DNA from: Boswellia sacra
Taxonomy: Eukaryota > Streptophyta > Magnoliopsida > Sapindales > Burseraceae
Assembly (NCBI GenBank): GCA_013180625.2
Contig: SNVD02002538.1
Location: forward strand, 434,001 to 498,000
DNA: 64,000 bases
Direction: 5' to 3'
The position numbers were made by a program, and so were the translations under genes. The notes below the pieces were generated by a model. The model made no database searches. It was given only the letters and a program-made list of their open reading frames with translations, and was not told where the DNA came from. This document shows, piece by piece, positions 8,980 to 20,611 of the stretch (positions within the stretch are counted from its first letter, which is position 1; every line of letters begins with the position of its first letter).

Positions 8980-11900
8980 TCATATATCGGTGGAACTACT
9001 TATATAAGACACAACAACTGTGATGTCATCAAGCTTTCCACCATAATAGCGGAATCCGGCATCCTGAGCAGCAGTTGAAAATGGTGTCTGCCTGTTCCTA
9101 TCCTGTGCTCGTTGACGTGCCAAAGCTGCTATCTTCTGAGCTGTCACTTGGGGCCCTAAGCCAGCTCGAACAGCATGAACAACAACTGCAGTAACCTCAT
9201 TATTGTACAAGTTGTCAAACAATCCATCCGTTCCAGCAACGATGACATCACCGGGAGCAACAGGAATTGTAAAAACCTGATCAAATTGATGACAGAGGGA
9301 TGGTCAAGGGCATAATATATAATTCTTAAAAAATGCAAACTGTTAAGTAATTCCTACAAGCTCACAATACAAGTAGCATTCATGAGAAATTTCCCGTATA
9401 ATCATATAATCATGCACCAGAGATTAAACTAGATTCAGAAATCTTCAAGATGGAAAAGAAAAAACAAATTGTCGAACAGTATCAAATTGAAGCTCATATA
9501 CAAACAGTATTATAGGCTCATTAACTTTGTATTCTCTCAAATCCAGAAAAAGAGAGTGGACGGCAAAATTATACTCTCTAACATAATCAATAGCAGCAGC
9601 TGAAGAGATTCATGATTACATGCAGGAAAAATGTTGACATATTTCATTGTTAACTTCAACTTTAATTTTCATCAACAATAAATTGATTGCAACACAACCT
9701 ACCAACAAACAAACAATCAAGTGAAATTGGCTAACATGAAAAACAAAATACTGCCAGAAATAATAAGCCAAAATTTGTTTCACGTGCAAATATAGAAAGC
9801 TACAAGTACAAAAATAAAAGTAAGAATACTGTCAACAAATTTCACATTATAACTGGTATGAGCTATAAATGCATCAACTGACCTGACCAGAGCTGGGTAG
9901 ATCACCAGTATTTCCACTCTCCAATTGATACGTAAAATTAAAGCCATGCTGCTGCACTGGGGATTGAAAGATGGTGCATCCATCTCTTACCAAAATGAAT
10001 CCACTATCACCAAGATTAATAGCATGTATTCCCTGTTAAAGGAGATATCAAGGTTAACCACTTCATAGTACAACATAAAATTTACCTTTTTCTGCCAAGG
10101 AAAGCAAAGTATCCAAAAGAGAACCCAAGAATCATCCTCAGAATTGCAGGCCATGAAATCAAGCCATGGGATTATGTGACAGTGGGCATTTCTCCTAAGC
10201 GACAGATACGGAAATGCAGAATCATACACTAAAGCAGGAAACCAAGCTTCGGAAACTTTAAGCATCTTCAAGCTAAAACTCAATTCTAAAGTATACTTCA
10301 CATAATTCATCCTCGCAACAAGCAAAAGAAACGAATTTTAACATAAATCCTTTTGGTCAAATGGTTTCTGCTTATATTTACTAAATATCCGGTTCAGTAC
10401 TCTCCACTTATATTTACTACAGATCCAGTTCAGTACATGTCTTGTGATGGAAGGATAGCATGTTTTGTGCCACAAGAACAGCCATTTCACAAAAAAGAAA
10501 ATCTGCTCTTGCAGGGCAAAAGAAGAAATTGAGAGTCTTTATCACTGGAAACACATGAACTGCTTCTCTGAATTCTACACAAGACAGGCCTACAAATTGT
10601 CTAAAAGTTGTTACAACATGAAAGATAGAAACCAGAAAAACTCAAATAACCTACAAAATCAGGCAGAAGTGGCATTTCATTCAGCAAAAATTGTTGCATT
10701 CTGGATAATGTTCATTCATTCCTATGTTATTCAGAGAAGACTTGCAATGACGAATCAGACAAGAAAAGATTAACAAAATATATTAAAATTACATTTTTTT
10801 TTAAAAGATAGCAGCCAAAAACAATTCATCATCACAAACGAAAACTGAAGAAAACTTAATATTCTTTACCTATTCTTTTCCAAAACTTTACCAAGGGCGA
10901 TGGACCAATAACAGTATTTATAAGAAATAGATGGGCATGACTAGCTCATGAAAGAAAAGACAACAAACCTTGTTTGTTAGTGCAATGATGCAGGCCGTTG
11001 ATGAACCCTTGGCTTTAGTGCTTGAGTGGGCTTTCTCCAACACCCTGGCAGGGTCAATGTCACCCTTGGGCTCATCCTGAATTGCCGTCACAGAATGAGA
11101 CATAAGTTCACGGGCGAATTCTCCTGCATCAATACCAACATCTGCCCAGCCACCTACACCATCTGCTACACCAATGGCTTGCGCATCTCCACAAATGAAG
11201 TGAGCATCCTCTCCACCTGTTTCTTCTTTAGCAGGATGGGGCAGGTAACATGATCCTGAAAGTAGCTTCAAACTTCTATCTCCCAGAATTGTTCTGATGT
11301 GCCAAGCACAATAAGATAATTTAAGAGAGTGACTACTTAAACTCATAAGGCAATTACATAAGCCAAGTCTTTTCGCATGAGAAAAGATTACACTTGCACT
11401 AGTGCTACCGAGACTATTTATAAAATAACTATCCCCAACTAAGTTTGCCGCAAAGTTTGCAAAAAGATGAAGTTCTAAAAGAGCACAAATTAAAGCATCC
11501 CACTAGCAATTACTTTCTAGTGTCCAGAGAACACAACAAAATCCAATGTGGATTTTACGGCAAAGTTAACAAGGAAACAACAAAAAGCAACAAAGAAATA
11601 AAACCAAAATGAATCGAAGAGTAGAACACATACTGATCAGATGCAGTATAGGAATTCCCTAGCTGTTCATCATGAGAACTGCCATCAAATGATACATCAT
11701 GAGCAGCCCCCGCAGATAAACACACAGAAGATGATGTGTGAAAATTTTTCAACCAAGGCCCAACAAGTAAGTTAGGGTAGCAATTCCTTCTCAAAGAATC
11801 AAATATAAAATATCCAGAAACAAGCCCATTGCTGGGTGACTTCTGTCTTCTCAAACTCATACTAGCTTTCTGACAACGGCGCTGGCTTCTATCATTGAAA

Positions 11901-12205
11901 TAAACACCACTAGGCTTCGCAAAGTCCAAAGCATTACCACAACTTGTCACTAAATCATCAATGTAGACTTCTCCAAAAACAGCTTTAGTACCGGAAGCCG
12001 CCATAGAACTCCTCTTACACGGCCCACTAAAATTAACCTCAGATGTCTCTGATAAGAACCAAATTGGATAGGGCGAAAGCTGAGACGACCTAGAATTCCC
12101 AAAAAAGAGATTTGCTTGTCCAAGGCCAAAACTTTTTGAATCACAAACTCTCCGAAAACCAGAACAAACAGTTGGGCTCACTTTCGAAAGAGCACCAGCA
12201 AGCAT
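8980..12205 (-). CDS. PP2C-family protein phosphatase (PP2C 55/80-like)
   Basis: Four coding exons on the minus strand: 12205-11634, 11293-10969, 10032-9883 and 9276-8980, 447 residues, all junctions in frame. Residues 1-190 are Ser/Arg-rich and poorly conserved, compatible with an organelle transit peptide. The catalytic part starts near residue 205 (LSGSCYLPHP). Metal-site motifs are present: VADGVGGW (Asp235), NLGDSGF (Asp308), GTDGLFDN (Asp366, Asp370) and LDDITVVV (Asp432/433). The fold is the short PP2C/SpoIIE-like form of Arabidopsis At4g16580 and At5g66720, which removes Ser/Thr phosphates with Mg/Mn. An upstream in-frame TTG was not used as the start: a probable acceptor at 12213 (TTGTACTAG before GGCCTAAAATG) places the first ATG at 12205. 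The gene is intact; the substrate is unknown. Confidence 0.88.
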
Positions 12206-12213
12206 TTTAGGCC

Positions 12214-12452
12214 CTAGTACAAAATAACCTTGATTCAATTACTCTCTCAATGAATATCCAGCCATGAATGCCATTTAAAAGTCTAAATTTCATAACTTTC
12301 AACAATTCTAAAACCAAAACACCTGTAATTACATGTAAACTCTTAACAACATGCTATTAAAAATAAATAAATAAATAAATAGACACGAAAAAAAAAATCC
12401 AAACACAAAAATGACAAGATGAAGAGACGAAAGAGAGTGTTGAAAATGGAAC
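12214..12452 (-). other. Intron in the PP2C 5' UTR
   Basis: On the minus strand a donor AAG|GTTCCA follows 12453 and an acceptor TTGTACTAG ends at 12214, just before the start codon at 12205. The 5' UTR exon probably runs from about 12720 to 12453. This explains why no coding sequence lies upstream. Confidence 0.5.
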
Positions 12453-12900
12453 CTTTATCGCTGGCTTGAGGCGGAAATAGATTCTGAAACAAACCTAGCT
12501 ACGCTTCTGATTTTGAAGTTTTCGAAATTAGAGAAAACGATTGAGTGAAGCTCCGAAGTTAAACTAGGTTGGGTTGGATTGGATTTGATTATCGTCGGAG
12601 CTTTCGCCTTCAAATCTCCAACTTTAAAACGAAGTTCGCTATTCGCGTACGCTTCACTAATTTCAAGCAGAACCCAACACACGACAAAACACGTGATAGA
12701 TAGACAGATGGATAGGTAAGACAAACCAGAGCTCCAGCCTCCAGCTAACTATTGGACTAAATTACCCCCATCAGTTAGGCTGGCACTGCTCGAGAACTGA
12801 CGGTGGGGTACTTTAGGAATTTTCTAGGCGTATTTAAAATACAGGCACGTGCGGATACCGAGGTTACTAGATTAGTAGATTAGACTTTGTTAAGTCTGGG
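12453..12900. other. PP2C 5' leader and promoter region
   Basis: Contains the likely 5' UTR exon, then about 180 bases of spacer up to the hAT-like element. No other gene was seen. Confidence 0.4.
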
Positions 12901-13412
12901 TAGGTGTGGGATTCGTGTCGTGTCATATCGACCCAATTAATTATTCGTGTCAAAACATGAAATCCAAACCCATCCGATTATTAAACGTGTTATCCACGTG
13001 TCGTAATCGTGTCATATTTAATTCGCATAATTTACTTAATTGTTTAACTTAGTTATACATAATATATTATATTCTCTATATTTAAATCAATTAAAATTAT
13101 TTTTAAAATATAAACCATTGTTAGTATAAAATATTATTAAAATCATCATAATTTATTATTTTACAATTTAATTTATTTTATAGTATAAAAATTTCAGTTT
13201 TATAATATATATATTGTAAGTAAGTAATAATTTATATCATTGAATGAATTTACATATAAGGATATACAAAATATATTTAACTATTCGTGTCATTAAACGG
13301 GTTGGCGTGTTGAATATCTTTAACACTAACCCGACCTATTTATTAATCGTGTAGCGTGTTCGTGTCGTATTCGTGTCGTGTTCGCGGGTCGTGTCAAAAA
13401 TTTCCACCCCTA
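12901..13412. mobile_element. hAT-like non-autonomous element, 512 bp
   Basis: The terminal inverted repeats are TAGGTGTGGGA at the left and TTCCACCCCTA at the right. A perfect 8-bp target duplication AGTCTGGG flanks it (12893-12900 and 13413-13420), as hAT elements make. The subterminal parts are full of CGTGTCGTGTT words in both directions and the middle is AT-rich. There is no coding capacity. Confidence 0.85.
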
Positions 13413-14262
13413 AGTCTGGGCCAATCAATGGAGAACAACTGTAGACCGTGAACAGTGGAGGGGCAGTCGTGTGTGTTCTTAAATGGAAAAATAGATTCGG
13501 AAAAATACTTGTGATGATTCTGATAAAATAATGGGTAAGAGAGGTCAATCCCGGTAGAACATTCAGAGTTGTGCGGCGATGTGAGATGCAAAATGGTTTT
13601 TTCTGTTTTAAGTAAACCTTGAACATTGAACTAGAAGATCCACTTCAATATGCAATACTCATCAAGAACTATGTTGAAACTTGTAGCTTATTTCCTTACT
13701 CGGATTTGACTTCGGCATATAAGATAATAAACAAGAGTACATTCCGGTAAGGAATAGAAAATTTCCACATAGAATTATAAATATAGAGATTGAGAACGAT
13801 ATCTACGTATGACATGGAGGGAAAAAAAAAAAATCATCTGTCCATTCTCTGGATATAATACAGAGTTTGAGAATCATATGTTAATTATCTAAATATAATA
13901 TAGAACATATGATATGAAATAAAGATTAAGAATCATATCCAGATACAAGAGAGAGTGGAAAGAGTTGTAAAAGACATGTTTATAAACAATACTAGTGTGG
14001 GGTAAAATGCCAAGTTACCAAATTTGATGTGAGATTTATGATCTAGTAATATATCTTCTCGTCAACATATAGGTTATTGATGCTAGCCACGTTAAATATA
14101 GTGTCTTGTTATATATGATTTATTTCTTACTTATTAACAATTTTCAATATATTTCTACGGAATTTCTTTTATATATATATAGACACACACATCAAACATG
14201 TAAAAGAGCAAATGTTGCTAAAAGAACAGCCCCCAACCCAGAAATTTGCTAATGAAATTCTT
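13413..14262. other. Spacer between the hAT-like element and the laccase pseudogene
   Basis: AT-rich with loosely repeated ATATCCAGATA / GAATCATAT words near 13800-13960. No gene was seen. The final 50 bases may be old laccase 3' UTR. Confidence 0.4.
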
Positions 14263-16839
14263 CTAACAGAGTGGAAGATCAGGAGGTGGGGATGGCAACT
14301 TTTGCATCTTGCCTTTGACAATTTTCACTAGAAAGGCCATAGAAAGTCCCCATGTTGTGTGCACTACTAGATGGCAGTGCATGAACCGTACTCCTGGATT
14401 CTCTGCTCTGAATCGGATCGCCGCGCATCCACCCACCGGCACGCTAACTGTGTTTCTAAAGGGAGGGTCATTCAAATTAAGAAGTGCAGTACTGGAGTTA
14501 AAATTGCCAATTCCTGAGCCCAAAACATAGAAGTTAAAACCATGTATTGGATGGTTCTCTGTTCCTATAGTGCTAGTGTCCTGACATATGATTTGTTACT
14601 GTCCACCCGCACTCTAGCACACTCACTTGAGTCCCAATACGAGGCCGTGTATCCACACCAATGTCAATTGGAGCCTCATTCACGAAATCATACATTTTCT
14701 TGAGTTTATCGGGGAAGTCAGTAGCATAATATCCTTTTAAATTACTATAGTGTGCATTCAACAGAGAAACGATTGATCTCCTGAATGTTATGTCATTGAG
14801 AGAAGCTGCATCGGGGCCTTAACATCTATTAGTATCGGATGAGTTGGGACTGAACACATTGAGCCCAATTGCAAAGATTAAACTTTTGTCAATTTTCAAT
14901 GGCACGTCAATTGGTGCCCAATGCTCATTTCGGTTTAAACTTCTGACCTGGTCTGTGAATGCTTGAACTAAGGCAGAGTCATTCACACAAGGTAAGATGG
15001 GATTGTACTCAACTACTGACTTGTTAGAAGAAGATTTTTGGACTAACATGTTTGATTCTATTGTGGATGATGCATCTATCTTCGATTGTTTGATATAATT
15101 GGGAATTGCATAGGAGGTCTTGTTCAAGAATGGGACATTTTTTGCAGGCATATAAGGGGCCATGGCCATGTAGTATTTCCCAGTGGGCTGATCTGCAGTA
15201 ATTAAAACATTATAAGTCTGGCCAGGAGTGAGCATAAAAAATGAGGTATTGAAGGGCCTTGCGTGTATTCTCCATCTGCTTCCACAACAGTCAAGCTATG
15301 GTTAGCCACTCCAAAAAAGCGTTCCATATTAAGAGCTGCATTAATTATTCGCAGTAGATATGTCTTGCCATTAGTAACATTAACAGTGTACACATCTGCA
15401 TCAACAAAAGCAACACTATTTAATATTAGACCGTACAGATCTCTATAAACAGCTCGGAAGATAATATGGTTTTTTGGTTTAGTGATTAAAACTGTTACCA
15501 CTTTTTGAACATTTATGATGTGGCCCAGGATGACCATTAAAAGCACATGCATCTGAGCCGGGTGGACCTCCCCCTGAATCTTTCACATGCTTTTCCCATT
15601 CTTGGATGTCCTGAAGCCAATACTCTTCTGTAATCAAAACAGCAAATTAACTCTTTAAAGCTTAGACACAGAACTTGTATCAAATAAGCTCCTACAATCC
15701 ATAATAATATCAGAGCTGTAAGCAAATTAAGAAGTAGAGTTATGTAGGCAGGACCATCAAGCCAGCAAGTTAATCTTTGACGAACTCCATGCCTGTATAT
15801 ATCATAATCAACATTAAAGATACTGAAATGAAAAAGTAAACCAATGAATTTTAATTCAATGATTTGCTTACCAGTGGATTGACAGATTGTAGGGTGTAAG
15901 ATTTGTAACTTTTACAATCATTCTATCATCTTCCCGAGCATAAATGGTTGGACCTGGGTACATTCCGTTCACTGTAACAATACTTGATCTCTTGTACAGT
16001 TTTGCTATCGAAGTTGTTTGAACCTGAAATTCAATGAATTGCATGACTGAAGATAATTAGCCATTCTCTTCACTAATGATGTTTAGAAAAGGGAATTATT
16101 ATGTTAATAAAAACTTCAGTAATAATTAATATTCACTCCCGACAAAATATACTGTTTCAAATTAAATATAAAGTTTAATGACATTATAAATATGAATTAT
16201 TGCATGTCATCTTCAATCAGACAAAAACATGCGCCACGACTAGTGCAACGTATTACGTCGTTTCGAAAAGACAGAAGCACATAAATACCAGAGAAATTGC
16301 TTTAGTGATGATAAAAAGAGGACATTAGCTGGCCATATCATAATCGATATCGCTAATGGGCACTAACAATATACCAGAGACGCGGCTTCTACATCAATCA
16401 ATAAGACGTCTCTTTATTGAGAATTTGTAAAAACAATCAAAGCTGCTTTTGACAATAATCCTTAGATTTCCATCTCTCCTTTCACTCTTCAATGCAATAA
16501 TAAAAGCAATTTGTACTGTTCTCAAAAACAGACTGAAAAAGTTAATGGTGAAGACCACTTGAAATGACAAGGGCCCTCCTATAATGCAACGAGATGATGA
16601 TAACCAGCATTAGTGGTTTTTCACAATTGCTAATGAAAAAGGGTGCATTATTATCTATTTGGACTTTGTACACTTTTCTGTACATTAACGTTAGAAATCT
16701 AATTGCATCGATCAGGGATGTATATAATCACCTTAAAATCATAATATCTTATCGTACCAGTTTTTAACCAGGCATCAAGAAGAGCTCCGTTAATGATGAA
16801 TAGAAGAGAAAACATGAAGAACTTGTACTTTCTGGCCAT
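14263..16839 (-). pseudogene. Laccase pseudogene (multicopper oxidase)
   Basis: The minus-strand exon order of a plant laccase is retained: exon 1 16839-16732, exon 2 16023-15872 (152 bp, with SIHW), an exon 3 start at 15792 (HGVRQ, DGPAYIT), exon 4 remnant from about 15627 (SGGGPPGSD), exon 5 from about 15395 ([15 protein letters not shown]), a middle part to 14819, and the C-terminus to 14263 ([15 protein letters not shown]). Laccases oxidise monolignols in the cell wall using four coppers. Lesions: most of exon 3 with the WHAH copper motif is gone; a frameshift lies near 15258-15262; a TAA stop at 14819-14821 stands where Cys-Gln-Gly-Pro is expected; a one-base insertion lies near 14597; and HPxHxH reads HPIHGF, two residues short. 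Introns are kept, so it arose by gene duplication and not by retroposition. Confidence 0.85.
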
Positions 16840-19800
16840 CTCATCAATACATTAACATGTCCATGCACGTAGAGTGTTCATTATTGAGTGATTTATACCA
16901 AAACCCATGTCACTAAAATCCATTTCATTAGTTGCGGGAGACTGCTAATTATTTAACCACATTACTAATAACAAGATTGGCTCATGTGTCTCCAGGCACT
17001 AAAAGATTCAATATTTGGTTTTCTGTCATTATTCTTAGCATTCAAAAAGTTGAGATTCTGAGGATTTTTGATGTCATCACTTGTTGCTTGAGTGGCTTTG
17101 CTTGAGTGGAGAGCAGACTAATTAAAACCTGATCTAGCGTCTGCTTTACAAGCAGACACTTGCACTGGACAATAATGTTCCCAACTCGGGAGGAATTGTA
17201 TATTAAATGGGGTTTATTCATAAAGTTGTATGATTATCGCAATTTTGTGCTGCTGATGTAAGTTAGTGGATAAGCAACACATTGTAGAGACAGAGATGGA
17301 GCACGTCTCGTATGTTAATTGATAGCCTGAATATTTATAATTTGTTAAGTTGAGAGGAAACTTGATTAATCAATCCATCTTAACAAATGTTTTTGCTTCT
17401 AAAAGTTATATATAGTGTAATCTTAATACACTTCTAATTTTGTTGGATAGAGAAAATACAAGAAGTTTGTTTTTATTTTTGTTTTGGTGGACTCTTGAGA
17501 AACTGTCTCCATTACAAAGCCGAGCGTATTGCGTTGAGATTTGACATGACACGATGAGAGGCCAGAGCTCACCAATGAGCAATTAATTAAGTGCGAAAAA
17601 TCCTAGTATTGTTTTTGACGTAATAAGTCACTATTTTATCTTCAAACTAAACGTTAAACACCAAACAACAACAAAACAAGTAGACAAGCAAACCTGGCCT
17701 ATCAGAATAAGACAAACCACAACGTAAGGTGGCTGCCAATTGCTATTTATCAATTGCCAAAAATATTGCTTGTAGTTGTAGGTATCCGGAAACTGCAAAA
17801 CGACAACAACTAAACGACACCCTCAGATGGCGACCTTCCCTCATCAAAGGTACCTTTCTACTTTATATATTATAATACATTTAACTACAATTCTTCAATT
17901 CTCTTGCTGTTGCTCTGTTAATGATGGATCAATAATTAAATCAAATAAAAAACGAATGGTTAGGGACAAATTAACAATCACTTGGGACCAATCTCAACCA
18001 TAAACATGCATGCTTGTTTAATTAAAATTTCTGAAATTTGAAGGATGGATCAAATTTTTTCTCTTCTTCTAGTTGGGTATGGAAGAATGGTTGTTTTGTT
18101 TGAGTGTGTGGTGTGGTCCACTCCAACTCTGCAACCAATAATGACTCAACCTCCATCAATCTGACTGCAATTAATTTTTTCTTATCTGAGGATGCCAAAC
18201 ATAAATAAAGCTATAAATCTTGTATAAATAATAAAGAGAGGAAAGATGTAAAGTTTTCTCACATGAAAAACAATGTATGCGTTTCAGGGTGAAGACAAAC
18301 ACAACTTTAATTTCCACTGCTACACGGGATTTCCAAATTAGGAAAAATTTCTAATTTCCTTTCAACAAAAGAATGATTAAAGTGAATAATTGAACCTATT
18401 CACCTCCAACAAAACCTTAGCAAAGGTGGATGAAATAATCATTTTATTATAAAAAATAGAAAAAAAATCACATCAAGTAGAAAGTTAGATCATTTGTTTT
18501 CTGATAGTACAATTTATTATTCAATAGAATGCCAAACAGGGTTGATGAAAATTGCACAGTAATATATATATATATATTTATTTATGTATATGTATATGTA
18601 TATGTATGTGTAAGTACATGAAGAAAGCGACACGGGAGATGGAGGAGAAGAGGGAGTACATTAAAAAAGAGAAGATGTAATGTTAATGAGGTTCTGTGCT
18701 GGAATCCATAATGAGTGAAAGTGAGCATGTGAATGAATATGAATTCTTCTGGGCGATTATAAATTTATCATAAGTTGCGTTTGTAAATTAGCTTCCACGC
18801 ACGGGAGAAGCAAAACGCCGTGTTTCACCGCTCACCCACAAACCACCATCGCTGTCAAGATTTAACACCATCATAGCATTTCATAACAATGGCTAATGCT
18901 TTTTTTTTTTTAATCCACGTCAGCTTATACATTCTATAAAACGGTGACGTTTCATGGATGCTGCCTTTGCTTGATTAGATATAAAAATTTTCCTATTTCT
19001 TCGTTCTTGGCTTAGCGCCTCTAGTAATTCTAACCATATTTGACTTCCTATATTATTAAAAAAAAAAAAAAAAAAAAAGAATCTTATCTTTGCTTCTAAG
19101 TTTGTTTTTAAGCTTATCTCTAATATTCCTGCCTGTTGATTTTATGTTTCAACTCATTTTAGTTACGAATTTCATGTCTAATGTTGTCAACATTTGACTT
19201 CAATATAATTCATAGAATTAATCTGTTTTAAAAGTATATATTAAATAAATATACACCAATTTATTAATTCCAGAAGTTGCACTCACTGGCGAATATTTTG
19301 TGTTTATTAACAAAATTTGGTTAATTGCTAAAATAGATAGGTTGAGAGGCCTTTTTTCAAAAATAACAAAATTCTATTTATTACAGGTGTTAAAAAATGA
19401 ATTTAGAATATTCTGACAATTTGTTTTAATGAGAGTACATCGGTATTGAACTTGACTAAAAATATATTAAAAAATTATATAATTTCATTAAAACTTGATG
19501 TATACTTTTATGAATCAAATATTTTTGTTTTTAATTGAATTTAAGAATATACGGTTAATTTTAAATTATTTTAAATTTTAAAAAGGATATTTGACCGAGA
19601 TTGAATGTAAATTCTATTAAAAAATATGCAATATACAAAACAAAATTTAGATTAATAAAATAACAAAATGTCAAAACCTTTTCAAAACCTTTTCATCTGA
19701 ATAGTTTTTCACTATTTCTCGGTTACTAAGGAACCGATTACTATTTGTAGAGAATTTCATCGTCCTGAGTTCTCTATTATTTTGCTGAGTTGACTTTAGG

Positions 19801-20611
19801 ACAACAAGTAAAGATGCTTCGACAACCAACAAACGCTACAGATAAATATGATAGAATCCAGGATGTGGAGTTGGTGTGTGAATAGTATAAGACAAGTATC
19901 AACCCAATTGAAGATGGATCTCTCTTCACTATTGTTGATGTTTGAGTTGCCTAACATTGAAATATCCTCCAAGCACGCTATAATTATAATAACTATTCAT
20001 TAGATTGAAAACGATTTCAAATATAATTACAGATACAAGGTTGACTGGATCCAAGTAAAACCTTAATCTTCACAACTACAAATTCCAAACTATATATTCA
20101 TCAATGCCTAGAGCTTCCTTCGTACTTAAAAACGACAAACTTCCACTGTGTGGTTTGGGTGTTTAATTGCTTTCATAAACCTAACACAATGAATTGAGCT
20201 GAGGTGTGCATATTCATTCACCAAATACAGAGACCTGTGTTGTTGCTGATCCTTACTCTAGCTTGAGCAAAATGTTATAAATCTTGTATCATAGTACAGT
20301 TACCTAATAACTTAAGAGGCTGAGGCTCCCACTACACATACATACGAGGAAGAACGGGTCTGCTGTACTACCAAGTCTACCCAACCAAAAAGAACTGCTT
20401 ATTGCCCTGTGCCTTTAAGAAGCAGGAACTAAAAAACTGAAAACCCAACTGCCATTGATGGCTTTCGGTTTCCTTCTACAAGAGCATTTCTTTTGTATCT
20501 TGCCATTGTTCCCTCTGCAGACCGAATAGTGCTCCTAAGCAATTTACAACTTTCACAAGTAGATGGAGAGAGATATATATATTAATATGCATAGTTCCTC
20601 TCTAAACTGTA
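16840..20611. other. Long AT-rich intergenic region
   Basis: About 3.8 kb with no convincing gene on either strand. A TA/TG microsatellite (ATATATATATATATTTATTT, then TATGTATATGTATATG) lies near 18562-18612, and an A-run near 19058-19078. The right end (about 20220-20611) probably holds the IDD 3' UTR. No transposon ends could be paired. Confidence 0.45.
18562..18612. repeat. TA / TATG microsatellite
   Basis: A run of AT repeats passes into TATGTA repeats. It is a likely polymorphic simple-sequence repeat with no sign of function. Confidence 0.7.

Noticed and set aside
12206..12238. Upstream in-frame extension of the PP2C frame
   Set aside because: It would start at TTG and crosses a probable 3' splice site; ATG at 12205 is the better start.
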